In this document: positions 1 through 7,464 of the stretch, one piece after another | Layout of the letters: every line of letters begins with the position of its first letter | Numbering within the stretch: position 1 is the stretch's first letter | Notes under the pieces: generated by a model | Databases searched by the model: none | What the model was told of the DNA's origin: nothing | The model's input: the letters and a program-made list of their open reading frames with translations, nothing else | Program-made: the position numbers and the translations under genes | Source of the DNA: CAZPHU01 sp964419255 | GTDB taxonomy: Bacteria > Fibrobacterota > Chitinivibrionia > Chitinivibrionales > CAYFVL01 | Direction: 5' to 3' | Assembly: GCA_964419255.1 (NCBI GenBank) | Contig: CAYQOU010000102.1 | Span: 1 to 9,166, forward strand | DNA: 9,166 nt

Positions 1-2
1 GT

Positions 3-116
3 ACTCATAATGAATATGACAGGCAGAAAAAGATAGCACCGCTTAATCAGATGGATTCGCCGATAATATTTGCTGATCTAAGCAGGTTTTTTAATCCAGA
101 TCATATTCATACATAA
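3..116 (+). CDS. C-terminal end of an unidentified protein (5' truncated by window)
   Basis: The third forward frame is open from the window edge through 37 codons and stops at TAA 114-116. The translation starts THNEYDRQKK and ends RFFNPDHIHT. Its composition (mixed charged, aromatic and proline residues, no low-complexity run) looks like a real protein tail. I do not recognise the family and 37 residues are too few to assign one. The AGGTGAT (133-139) / ATCACCT (174-180) inverted repeat and the T-run at 190-195 downstream could end its transcript, but they are not a clean intrinsic terminator. A chance open frame of this length at a window edge is possible, so confidence is modest. Confidence 0.4.
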   Translation, partial: THNEYDRQKKIAPLNQMDSPIIFADLSRFFNPDHIHT

Positions 117-165
117 CCTGTCGCCCGATAAAAGGTGATGGGTTTCCGGCAAATTTCCTCTAATT

Positions 166-178
166 TGTGATATATCAC
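166..178. promoter_or_regulatory. Palindromic operator-like site GTGATATATCAC
   Basis: GTGATATATCAC (167-178) is a perfect 12-bp palindrome 149 bp upstream of the ATG at 328. With the preceding T it gives TGTGATATATCA, which recurs in the divergent spacer at 4581-4592. It resembles CRP (TGTGA-N6-TCACA) and FNR (TTGAT-N4-ATCAA) half sites, but the spacing is wrong for both. In RNA, its right arm can instead pair with AGGTGAT at 133-139. The regulator, if any, is unknown. Confidence 0.35.
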
Positions 179-218
179 CTGCTTGATCCTTTTTTGGCCA
201 ATTGCCACCAGGGGGGAT

Positions 219-233
219 ATGGTTTTGAACCAT
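219..233. repeat. Inverted repeat ATGGTT-TTG-AACCAT
   Basis: This is a perfect 6-bp inverted repeat with a 3-nt spacer in the leader of the exported-protein gene. It can extend by one U-G and one A-U pair on the outside. It could be a small RNA hairpin or a dyad operator. No T-run follows, so it is not a terminator. Confidence 0.3.
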
Positions 234-279
234 GTCATCAGATTCGATTGCCCAAGCATCAACGGTTTGAATCCTTTTA

Positions 280-311
280 TATTGAAGAGAGGTTTCATAT
301 CAACTTCAATA
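280..311 (+). promoter_or_regulatory. Hairpin abutting the ribosome binding site of the exported-protein gene
   Basis: TATTGAAG (280-287) and CTTCAATA (304-311) form a perfect 8-bp stem with a 16-nt loop. The likely Shine-Dalgarno AAGGA (311-315) begins at the last base of the stem. If a bulge (TTAT, 277-280) is allowed, CCTT (273-276) can pair with AAGG (311-314), which would sequester the ribosome binding site. Translation of the gene starting at 328 may therefore depend on RNA structure. The hairpin is seen in the sequence; the regulatory role is inference. Confidence 0.35.
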
Positions 312-327
312 AGGACTCGTAATCAGT

Positions 328-1074
328 ATGACTCTCCGGCGTTTTCCCCGCACAAGCCTCCTGCTCATACTCTTAGCTGCTGTTCTTCTTGCATCTACAA
401 CCAAACCGGTGGAAGCAGGCAACAGTCGTGAAAGGATCACCATCGAAGAGATCGAGGGGCGCGGTGTATACGATATCATGGAGCTTTACATCGATCATAT
501 GTGCATAAAAGAGGTGCCTTTCTTCCTGGCACTCCACCGCTGTTATGCTCCCGATCCGCGGCTGGCTCAGGGCAAGCGGCTTTTCATGGATAAGCTCACC
601 ATTCTACAGCTCCGGGACCGGGCAGCACAAAGAGACGAGATGCGAGAACTGTTATACGGTGATTTGGGTCGACTGGATAGCCTGATACTGTACAAAGAGC
701 CGAAGAACCGACGCAATCGCGCCCTGTGCAACTTCATCGCTTATGTGGACGCCGGGGCATACGCAATCCCTAAAACCGGTGCGGATGTGGTCACGCCGGA
801 AAAGGTGTTCGGGTCGATTCATTACAACCACAAGTCAGGCAAAATGGTTGTGTATGTACATTGCGCAGGTATTCGGCTGAAACTGCCACTGTATGCAAAG
901 GCTCTCAGTCTGGGGCTGCTGGATGATCTGGATGTCGGTTATGCAGAGCTTGAGCAGGAAAAGGATCGAAGCTGGACGGCACGACTTCTTTACCGCAACG
1001 CCCCAGGATCTCCACGCCGAGGGTGGAAATTCAACGTGACTCAATGCAAGAGAATCCGGCCATATTCTGATTGA
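328..1074 (+). CDS. Secreted protein of unknown function (signal peptide, five cysteines)
   Basis: This 248-residue protein begins with a classical Sec signal peptide: basic MTLRRFPR, a hydrophobic stretch at about residues 10-23, then a VEA cleavage motif ending at residue 30. It has no lipobox cysteine and no later membrane segment, so the mature protein of about 218 residues should be periplasmic or released. All five cysteines (59, 72, 134, 179, 240) lie after the cleavage site, so disulfides are possible. The middle (about residues 75-130) is rich in Arg/Lys and probably helical. The part from about 135 to 240 looks beta-rich and ends in a basic RIRPYSD tail. I recognise no family or catalytic motif. 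The start is supported by the signal peptide and by AAGGA 12 nt upstream of the ATG. It ends in TGA and converges on the large - strand gene, so it is probably monocistronic. Confidence 0.72.
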   Translation: MTLRRFPRTSLLLILLAAVLLASTTKPVEAGNSRERITIEEIEGRGVYDIMELYIDHMCIKEVPFFLALHRCYAPDPRLAQGKRLFMDKLTILQLRDRAAQRDEMRELLYGDLGRLDSLILYKEPKNRRNRALCNFIAYVDAGAYAIPKTGADVVTPEKVFGSIHYNHKSGKMVVYVHCAGIRLKLPLYAKALSLGLLDDLDVGYAELEQEKDRSWTARLLYRNAPGSPRRGWKFNVTQCKRIRPYSD

Positions 1075-1293
1075 TACTGGTCCATCGTTGAGGGTAAGTG
1101 ATTGGAATACAGCATCAGATTAAACGACATCGCACCATGAACCATTTGCCCTTCAGACCGGGTCTGATGGATATCGCCCATGAACTCACCGGTGACACAA
1201 GGACAGCCTGAATATCATCAGGTTCAATTCTCTAAACTTCTTAAGGAATTAAAAACCAGGCTTGGACAATTTCGGAAAACCTCAACACTGTAA
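1075..1293. other. Convergent intergenic spacer with two inverted repeats
   Basis: No gene is apparent in this 219-bp stretch between convergent genes. It holds a near-gapless palindrome, TCAGACC-G-GGTCTGA (1153-1167), and a 5-bp hairpin, CCTGA-ATATCA-TCAGG (1207-1222), followed by a mildly T-rich stretch. The latter is at best a weak terminator for the upstream + strand gene. No convincing terminator for the - strand gene was seen. Confidence 0.4.
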
Positions 1294-4200
1294 TCAGGCA
1301 TTCTCCCCTTCCGGAAAAGACACGACAACCCCTCTGCCGATATGCGGCCAGCCCGTATCAAGCCATGCCCCCTGCGGGCCAAGGATTATCCGCGACCGTT
1401 CCACTTCGGGGTTGTTGTCGAAGTATGCGGGTATCGATTTTTCTTTGCGAACACCGTTTATTGAAACGAAAAGCATGGCGGGTTCCGTGACAGTGTCAGG
1501 TTGCGCACAGGGAATTGTACGAATCACTTCCCCCCGTGAGCCACTCACCGCCGGCAGGCCGTCAGGATTCCATTGTCCAAAGCTGTAGTAGGTTTTTCCG
1601 GATTTCCGTTCTCGCTGATAGGCATGCAGCTCATCGGAATCGAAACTCAGAAGCAGGTATTCCACCAGCTGTTTAAACCCTGCCGTATGGATCAGATTGC
1701 GCACATAGCGGCAGGAAAGACCGAGAGCTGATGCGCTCTCCCGCACAGGATCCTGCATCCTGTAACCATATTTGCCACGTATGTAGTTGATTGCCACCAG
1801 GTGATTGATATAGCCCCGATGTGCCTTGGGCAGCCTGATTTTCCGGGGATAATGCCTGTCAAGCGGCTCCATCGTACCATCCACCACAATCAGAATGCGA
1901 TCCTTATGTTGCGTGCCATAGTTTCCGGCAGTACTAAACAAGTGCGGCTTAACCGGATACAGTGAGCCATGACGCAAGGCAAATTCGCTGATGTTTACAT
2001 CATCACAGAAACGCGAAGATAAGCCGGCAAGAGAAACCTGCACACCCATATCTTGCAATTCCGAAAGTATGGGGCTGAGACAAAACAATCCATAGGTAAT
2101 GTTTGGAATGACCCGAATTTCCACACCCGGAGATACCTGAGTCTGTACATTCTTTACAAAAGCCACAAACCGCCGGCCCTCTTCGATTTGACGCGCGTAC
2201 ATATCCGTGACTCGCGGCCCCATAATCGTCTGCATGTCCGGATGCCTGGGAAGAGACGGCCATTGTTTTTTCGACTCCAGACTACTGGTCAGGGACTCTA
2301 TCGCCTCCAGATATTTGAGCCATACCGATGTTATCGAGGGACGTTCGATCGATTCCTTACCGTAACGATAGATGTACGCAAAGGTCGAAAATATTATATG
2401 ACGATCCAATGTATCGTCGGGATTAAAAGTTTGTTTTCCCAGTGATACCTGAGACCGCCGACTCATCAATTTTTCATTGACCTTTTCTGAAAGCCTTGAC
2501 CTTTCCTGAGCCGGTATATGCTTTTCACCGCATAGGCTCTCCAGAATAGAATCGGTTAAATATATACCGTGCTTTGTACACTCCAGAAACACCTCAAAAG
2601 TCAAACGAATCTCTTTTTCTTGCGCAGCATCTATAAACTTCTCGGGTGAAAACGTCAGCTTCTCACCTCTGTCAATCTTTTCTACCAGCTCAGACATCTC
2701 CTCCGACAAAGTAAACGGTGCGGGCCTGACAAACCATTCTTTTAACAGAAATGTTTCCCGGGTCAGCACAATAGTATTTTCTATACCATCTATCAATTTC
2801 GAAGAATTGATGTTCTCGATATCCGATGTGATTTCCCTAAGTACACCATCGTAATCTGAAAACCGCTGCTTGTTATTGACAACACCATCATTATATGATT
2901 CGGCTTTGAGCTGCGCATATCTCAGAAGCTCATCCAGCCATAAAAGAAGAGAAGTGTTTTCACCCCGGGTAAAAAATCGGTGAACGGTCTGTTTGTCTGT
3001 CTTTTTATTTTGCAGCATTCGTTTGAATTCACAGACAAGCAGATACGCCTTGTATATATCCTCCCGCGCTCTTTCCAGATGGTAGAGCGGGCTCATTTCG
3101 GGCAGAGCAATCAGCACAGAAGGGGATTCGGTTATTCTGAAGTGAAACATTTGCACGATACGTATGTATAATATAGGCGCCAAACCACGTGCTGCAGGTA
3201 AGATTTCCATCATCTGCGGGATATCTGCTACACGGCCGATTGTCGCATGCGTGCGCATTTGCATGTGAAGATCCATTTTCCCAAGCCCAGCCATAAGAAA
3301 ACCACACGCCTCTGCACATCCAAAATCCTCTACAAACCGCAAAATAAGAATGTATGTTCGCTCATCGGCATTTTCCGCGATCGTGGACAATTTCCCAATC
3401 GTCCAATCATCACAGATACCAATCAGTCGGAGCAGGTGGATACGATACCCCGGATCAAGCGTATCGATCAGCTCCGGTCTTGATTTCAGCAACCAGGCAG
3501 TGTCCGATTTATCCATTGTTGCACAGGTTTCAAGAAGCATACGACGCAGATCGATACGCCTGGTTCGCAACAGTATAGTATGAAGAAACGGTAGGATCGC
3601 GCTACCGCTGGAGACGATCACCGCATGAAGAGGCGTTTGGAGATCCATTGGTATACGCCCCTCAAATTCACCCATTATTTTCTCAAGCATAGTTTTGACC
3701 GTATCCGGCTCGATTATTCGACGGCAAAAAAGCGAGCGCAGTACAGATACCCATAATCTTAGCCGGTCTCGTTGCGAAAGAGTCACTTTTTCTACGATAT
3801 CGATCAAAATATCTTCCACCCATTGATATGGGAGCCAACTAATAAAGGACACGATTCGGCCAAGTCGCGTGATGTTTTCATTATCGGTTGATTCATCGGG
3901 TGCTCCACATTCAAACGCACCGTATGATTCGCGGAGCAGTTCATACAAGCGACACATCAGATGCCACTGGGAAGCACGCGCCACGATCACACGGGCGACG
4001 ACCCTGGGCATGTCGGGATCCACATTCCATATCCCTTCCAGCCAGTATCGTTGAAGCAGGGCGAACCAGTCCAGCGGAGCGGTTCCGAATACCTGGCGAA
4101 GCATACCGTATCGGTGGCGGAGAAGAAAAATGGGTATATCCTGAAGCAACGCTGTCAAAAAAAGCCGATGCTTTGCCGGCGCCTGGTCTATAATCGACCC

Positions 4201-4410
4201 GATACGCAGATCTATCGGATGGTTATTTTCAATACTCTCCACGATACTTCCGGTAAATGATTCGATTCGAGCGATCAACTCTGACGATAGATTGGCTCGG
4301 GCAAAGGCTTTCAGGTTCTCAAGCGGATTTTCGTGATCGTCGAAAGTAATGAGGCTCAGACCGGGGAATCGTTTTTTCGCAGTTGGATTGAAATAATACA
4401 ATTGATTCAT
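1294..4410 (-). CDS. Large orphan protein, helical N-terminal region and alpha/beta plus HTH-like C-terminal region
   Basis: The protein has 1038 residues and no signal peptide or transmembrane segment, so it should be cytoplasmic. I do not recognise it. Residues ~30-430 are dense in leucine, arginine and amphipathic helical segments, resembling a HEAT/ARM-like solenoid. Residues ~450-720 are also mostly helical and more charged. From ~755 the character changes to alternating strands and helices: VEIRVIPN at 763-770, then ILIVVDGT at 839-846, a hydrophobic strand ending in an acidic residue, then a conserved-looking HRGYINH at 864-870. Residues ~888-912 read like a helix-turn-helix (RESASALGLSCRYVRNLI). 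The last 60 residues hold ILGPQGAWLDTGWP, probably a small beta domain. No Walker A, nuclease or protease motif was found. The start is the first ATG of the frame; no good Shine-Dalgarno is visible. Its length and unbroken frame make it certainly coding. Its stop is TGA. It is transcribed alone, divergent from the TIGR02147 gene. Confidence 0.85.
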   Translation of the reverse strand: MNQLYYFNPTAKKRFPGLSLITFDDHENPLENLKAFARANLSSELIARIESFTGSIVESIENNHPIDLRIGSIIDQAPAKHRLFLTALLQDIPIFLLRHRYGMLRQVFGTAPLDWFALLQRYWLEGIWNVDPDMPRVVARVIVARASQWHLMCRLYELLRESYGAFECGAPDESTDNENITRLGRIVSFISWLPYQWVEDILIDIVEKVTLSQRDRLRLWVSVLRSLFCRRIIEPDTVKTMLEKIMGEFEGRIPMDLQTPLHAVIVSSGSAILPFLHTILLRTRRIDLRRMLLETCATMDKSDTAWLLKSRPELIDTLDPGYRIHLLRLIGICDDWTIGKLSTIAENADERTYILILRFVEDFGCAEACGFLMAGLGKMDLHMQMRTHATIGRVADIPQMMEILPAARGLAPILYIRIVQMFHFRITESPSVLIALPEMSPLYHLERAREDIYKAYLLVCEFKRMLQNKKTDKQTVHRFFTRGENTSLLLWLDELLRYAQLKAESYNDGVVNNKQRFSDYDGVLREITSDIENINSSKLIDGIENTIVLTRETFLLKEWFVRPAPFTLSEEMSELVEKIDRGEKLTFSPEKFIDAAQEKEIRLTFEVFLECTKHGIYLTDSILESLCGEKHIPAQERSRLSEKVNEKLMSRRSQVSLGKQTFNPDDTLDRHIIFSTFAYIYRYGKESIERPSITSVWLKYLEAIESLTSSLESKKQWPSLPRHPDMQTIMGPRVTDMYARQIEEGRRFVAFVKNVQTQVSPGVEIRVIPNITYGLFCLSPILSELQDMGVQVSLAGLSSRFCDDVNISEFALRHGSLYPVKPHLFSTAGNYGTQHKDRILIVVDGTMEPLDRHYPRKIRLPKAHRGYINHLVAINYIRGKYGYRMQDPVRESASALGLSCRYVRNLIHTAGFKQLVEYLLLSFDSDELHAYQRERKSGKTYYSFGQWNPDGLPAVSGSRGEVIRTIPCAQPDTVTEPAMLFVSINGVRKEKSIPAYFDNNPEVERSRIILGPQGAWLDTGWPHIGRGVVVSFPEGENA

Positions 4411-4463
4411 AAGCTGACTTACACCGTCTTCTGAAGGAAGAATAAACCTTCATATGTGCATAT

Positions 4464-4492
4464 ATTATGCCAGTCCGCATGGATTCTATTGA
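4464..4492 (-). promoter_or_regulatory. Weak candidate promoter for the large orphan gene
   Basis: Read on the minus strand, CATAAT (4469-4464) matches the -10 consensus at five of six positions. TCAATA (4492-4487) lies 17 bp upstream as a poor -35. The site sits about 55 bp before the ATG at 4410. An adjacent dyad, ATATG-TG-CATAT (4452-4463), could be an operator. AT-rich spacers yield such matches by chance. Confidence 0.25.
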
Positions 4493-4580
4493 TCTGCTTT
4501 GGAGGAATCAAACCGGGGGCAGGAGGCCTGAGTCGCTGAACATATAGGTCATTATCACGATCGTCTTATTTTTCCATATA

Positions 4581-4592
4581 TGTGATATATCA
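4581..4592. promoter_or_regulatory. Second copy of the TGTGATATATCA site
   Basis: This 12-mer is identical to bases 166-177 and contains the perfect palindrome TGATATATCA. It lies between the divergent genes, 152 bp upstream of the ATG at 4745 and about 170 bp upstream of the - strand start. The other copy is 150 bp upstream of its gene, a closely similar distance. Function is unknown. Confidence 0.35.
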
Positions 4593-4647
4593 TTAGTAAC
4601 TGCCCGTTTCAACCACACCACTGGATTCATTTTCGCATCCGAAACGA

Positions 4648-4666
4648 TTTAAGTAGCCTTTAAGTA
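4648..4666. promoter_or_regulatory. Tandem 8-bp direct repeat TTTAAGTA, 11-bp period
   Basis: TTTAAGTA occurs at 4648-4655 and 4659-4666, separated by GCC, so the repeat unit is about one helical turn. Direct repeats with an 11-bp period are typical of binding sites for OmpR/PhoB-type winged-helix regulators. The pair lies about 80 bp upstream of the TIGR02147 start and is followed by a T-run and AT-rich DNA where a promoter could sit. The rest of spacer 4411-4729 shows no gene or RNA. Confidence 0.35.
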
Positions 4667-4744
4667 AGTTTTTTTCCAATTAACTGATTATTTTTGTAAT
4701 AGCCCGGGACAACGTCTTCCCGCTAACTGATGATACTTACGACT

Positions 4745-5587
4745 ATGAATATATACGACTATACCGATTACCGTAAATTTCTCTACGACTACTACATGGA
4801 GCAGAAGTCGAGACACCGTTATTTCACGGTACGGTATATCGCCAAAAAGGTGGGATTTCGATCTGCAAGTTTCTTCAGTCAGCTTGTTAATGACAAAAGC
4901 AACATCTCTTTGGAGCTAGCCCGCAAATTCAGCTCCTTTATGGGTCTGACAAAGAACCAGTCCGACTACTTTGAAGCTCTCATATGCTACAATCAGGCAA
5001 GGCTACATAGTGAAAAACGGATGTTTTTTGAGAAGCTGACCACGTTTAAAAATTCAAGAATAAAATGCATAGATGCAAAATACTTCGAGTTTTATGATAA
5101 ATGGTACTACTCTGCTATCCGGGAACTCCTGTATTTCTATGAATTCAAAGATGATTATAAGAAACTTGCCAGACTCCTCATCCCTTCCATAACCGTTCTT
5201 GAGGCACAACGGGCAATAGCCAGGCTCGAAAAGTGGGGATTGATCAAAAAAGATTGCCGTGGTTACTTCAGCCGTTCGGACAAAGAAAACATCACCACCG
5301 GCTCGGATGCTCAATCCTTTCATATAAATAACTACCAGCAGGCTATTCTAAAGCTTGCCGCAGACGCTCTGGATATGATTCCACGAAATCACCGGCAGTT
5401 TTCTACTTTGACCATGTCCCTATCTCCTCAGGGATTTCAGATGTTTAAGGACGAACTGCAACAATTCAGAAGACGTTTGCTTGATATCGCTCAGAAAGAT
5501 TCATCCGAGAATAGGGTGTATCAGTTGAATTTCCAGCTGTTCCCATTGACAAAGCAGGTCACAAAGGATGAAAACAATGAAGATTAG
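4745..5587 (+). CDS. TIGR02147 (DUF4423-like) family protein, putative DNA-binding regulator
   Basis: The 280-residue product shows the hallmarks of the TIGR02147 family. It starts with MNIYDYTDYRKFL, then has a Cro/Xre-like helix-turn-helix at about residues 29-68 (YIAKKVGF, then SFFSQLVNDKSNIS and LARKFSSFMGL). A helical middle contains FYEFKDDYKKLA. A second winged-helix-like segment spans about 150-180 (EAQRAIARLEKWGLI). The closing signature VYQLNFQLFPLTK spans about 258-270. Family length is about 270 residues, so it is complete. It is presumed to be a cytoplasmic transcription regulator; no target is proven for the family. I chose the ATG at 4745 because homologs begin with this motif; an in-frame ATG at 4730 would add MILTT. 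Neither start has a clear Shine-Dalgarno. Its last 11 nt overlap the lipoprotein gene, so the two are probably cotranscribed and coupled. Confidence 0.88.
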   Translation: MNIYDYTDYRKFLYDYYMEQKSRHRYFTVRYIAKKVGFRSASFFSQLVNDKSNISLELARKFSSFMGLTKNQSDYFEALICYNQARLHSEKRMFFEKLTTFKNSRIKCIDAKYFEFYDKWYYSAIRELLYFYEFKDDYKKLARLLIPSITVLEAQRAIARLEKWGLIKKDCRGYFSRSDKENITTGSDAQSFHINNYQQAILKLAADALDMIPRNHRQFSTLTMSLSPQGFQMFKDELQQFRRRLLDIAQKDSSENRVYQLNFQLFPLTKQVTKDENNED

Positions 5588-7217
5588 CGCGACTTTAACA
5601 TTACTGGTCCTGGCGGCGATCGGTTGCGGCACACAACAATCGGCACAGGGCCCAGGCTCCGAAACCATAGCCTACGCCGGACGAGCCGTATATTCCTCCG
5701 GTGATCCCGTATCAGGTGCAATCGTTACCGCACGAAAAGAAAGCTACCTTTCGACTCTACCCGACACTGTGGGTGCGCTACCATCAGCAAATACCGAAAA
5801 TCAAACGACTACCGACGACGATGGTTATTATACACTGACCCTGCAGGATACCGGTATTTTCCTGGTCGAGATAAATGATTTTCAAAATCATGCTACTCTT
5901 TTTACCTGCACGACCACAGCTTCGCAAAAAAGCCCGCGGGAAAACCAGCTTTCTCCCACGGGTACTATCACCGGTGGTGTTCTTGCTCATAACAGTGACT
6001 CTCCACTGTATGTACGCGTATACGGTCTGGAGCGTATTGTGGATGTGGACCTTTCGCAGGGGACTTTTTCGATCCCCAACATGCCCGAGGGCATATTCGA
6101 TTTGAATATCAGCCCCGCATCTGGAGAATCGGATATTCAGTCGCACCTGATACCTGACCAACTTGTAGCTCCGGAAGAGATAACCTATACAGGAATGATT
6201 GACATGGAATCCGGTACCAGGATGGACAATACGCAAAAAATTGTACTCAATACCAGTTCAAATGGTGCTCACATATCGGAAAATGTTTACAACTTTCCCG
6301 TTCTTGTACGACTTGATGAAACCAACTTCGATTTCAGCCGGGCGGCATCCGATGGGAGCGACATTCTTTTTACCGATGCAAACAGAGCCTTTCTTCCTCA
6401 TCAAATCGAACGTTTCGATGCAGATTTACAAAGGGCGGAACTGTGGGTGCTGGTAGATACTGTCTATGCAGAAGACAGTACCCAAACCATATACATGCAT
6501 TGGGGAACACACAATGGAAATGCCTTTGTTTCCAAAGAAGTCTTCGACACGACTAACGGATTTCAGTGTGTGTTCCATTTTTCACAATCATCTTTTGATA
6601 CGCTCTATGATGCCACTGCCAACGACTATTTCGGATTATTCGGAGGTGATACATTCTCGGGGGATTGTGAGGGTGCAATCGGCAGGGGATTTGAATTCGA
6701 CGGAACGTCCGACTTCTTTACTCTCCCCAACACCGCCGAGGGTATGTTCAACTTCGCCGATGATGCCTCCTACACATTATCTGCATGGGTTTACGTCGAT
6801 AGCCTTACCGATTCCAATCAATACATCATAACAAAAGGCGAATATCAATACGGACTTCGGGTGCAGGATACGCTTAACTGGGAAATGTACCATTTCCGTA
6901 ATACTTCGGAATTTAACGCTGTCAGAGCAACGGTCAATGAAAAGGCATGGGCGCTGTTAACTGGTGTTTATAATAAGGGGCATATATCTTTATATGTAAA
7001 CAATATACTCGTAAGAGACCAATTCACAATTGATCAATCGATTCCCAATGAAATAATGCACAATGTTTTTCTGGGCAAAAAAGCACATGGTGACTCTCAG
7101 CTTCTGGATGGCAAGATGGATGAGGTCAGGATCTGTGATGTGGCCAGAAGCGATTCATGGATAAAGCTCTCTTACATGAATCAAAAACCCGTGGATATAC
7201 TGTTACAGTTCCAATAA
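5577..7217 (+). CDS. Lipoprotein with carboxypeptidase-regulatory-like, DUF2341 and LamG-like domains
   Basis: This 546-residue protein has a lipoprotein signal peptide (MKISATLTLLVLAAIGC). The lipobox AIGC puts the lipidated cysteine at residue 17. Residues ~33-110 look like a carboxypeptidase-regulatory/transthyretin-type beta domain (GRAVYSSGDPVSGAIVTA, later DDDGYYTLTL). A second small beta region covers ~130-200. Residues ~235-315 match DUF2341 (NFPVLVRLD, DILFTD, LPHQIERFD, ELWVLVD, TIYMHWG). Residues ~328-530 are a LamG/concanavalin-A-like fold (FEFDGTSDFFTLP, YTLSAWVYVD, and KMDEVRICDVARS, then WIKLSYMNQKP). Such proteins are membrane-anchored and surface or periplasmic, usually binding carbohydrate or protein; here no enzyme domain is attached. 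The start is ATG 5577, eight nt after AAGGA (5564-5568), which lies inside the upstream gene. ATG 5568 is an alternative (adds MKT) but lacks a Shine-Dalgarno. The upstream regulator-like gene may control or partner it. Confidence 0.88.
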   Translation: MKISATLTLLVLAAIGCGTQQSAQGPGSETIAYAGRAVYSSGDPVSGAIVTARKESYLSTLPDTVGALPSANTENQTTTDDDGYYTLTLQDTGIFLVEINDFQNHATLFTCTTTASQKSPRENQLSPTGTITGGVLAHNSDSPLYVRVYGLERIVDVDLSQGTFSIPNMPEGIFDLNISPASGESDIQSHLIPDQLVAPEEITYTGMIDMESGTRMDNTQKIVLNTSSNGAHISENVYNFPVLVRLDETNFDFSRAASDGSDILFTDANRAFLPHQIERFDADLQRAELWVLVDTVYAEDSTQTIYMHWGTHNGNAFVSKEVFDTTNGFQCVFHFSQSSFDTLYDATANDYFGLFGGDTFSGDCEGAIGRGFEFDGTSDFFTLPNTAEGMFNFADDASYTLSAWVYVDSLTDSNQYIITKGEYQYGLRVQDTLNWEMYHFRNTSEFNAVRATVNEKAWALLTGVYNKGHISLYVNNILVRDQFTIDQSIPNEIMHNVFLGKKAHGDSQLLDGKMDEVRICDVARSDSWIKLSYMNQKPVDILLQFQ

Positions 7218-7252
7218 AACGCCATCCGGTCATGAGGTAGCGAATGCGTTTT
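7216..7252 (+). terminator. Weak candidate terminator after the lipoprotein gene
   Basis: AAAACGC (7216-7222) can pair with GCGTTTT (7246-7252) around a 23-nt loop, starting within the TAA stop codon. The T residues are in the stem and the stem is short, so it is only a candidate. Confidence 0.3.
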
Positions 7253-7373
7253 GTGCTGTTCTACAATTTGTGTCAGAAATAATTACTTACTTGTGATGCT
7301 GGCCGGTCAGATTTTTCTCTGAAATCGGTCTTTCTCTGCCCCGTCTCGCTGCAGCTGAACGGGACTGGAGGAG

Positions 7374-7398
7374 GGAAAACAGGCAATTTTCCGTTTTT
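7374..7398 (+). terminator. Candidate terminator or attenuator upstream of the AraC gene
   Basis: GGAAAA (7374-7379) pairs with TTTTCC (7387-7392) around a 7-nt loop, followed by G and TTTTT (7394-7398) and then CTGTTTT. The stem is AT-rich and weak. It could end the lipoprotein transcript, or attenuate a transcript running into the AraC gene 70 bp on. It overlaps a GGAGGAGGG Shine-Dalgarno-like run (7367-7375) that has no start codon within range. Nothing else was identified in spacer 7218-7464. Confidence 0.3.
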
Positions 7399-7464
7399 CT
7401 GTTTTGACCTTATTTCCTTGTTCCTTGATTTCGATTCCTCAGATCTGCCGGATTTACTGATAGT

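Noticed and set aside
166..178. CRP or FNR binding site.
   Set aside because: The half sites are spaced 4 bp (CRP needs 6) and 2 bp (FNR needs 4), so neither consensus fits.
107..298. 63-codon minus-strand ORF in the leader of the exported-protein gene.
   Set aside because: It covers the palindromes of that leader, shows no convincing Shine-Dalgarno or recognisable family, and slightly overlaps the partial + strand reading frame at 3-116.
2003..2263. Minus-strand ORFs inside 1294-4410 (for example 2003-2263 and 3029-3319), and + strand ORFs opposite it.
   Set aside because: They are shadow frames of the 1038-codon gene, with no family resemblance and no ribosome binding sites.
2011..4125. 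Phosphoribosyltransferase domain in the large orphan protein, from the ILIVVDGT strand (about residue 840).
   Set aside because: The PRPP motif normally has two adjacent acidic residues and a following T/G-rich loop. Only one Asp is present here and no other PRTase signature was found.
7367..7375. Shine-Dalgarno GGAGGAGGG starting a small leader ORF before the AraC gene.
   Set aside because: No ATG, GTG or TTG lies within usable distance downstream, so there is no ORF to start.
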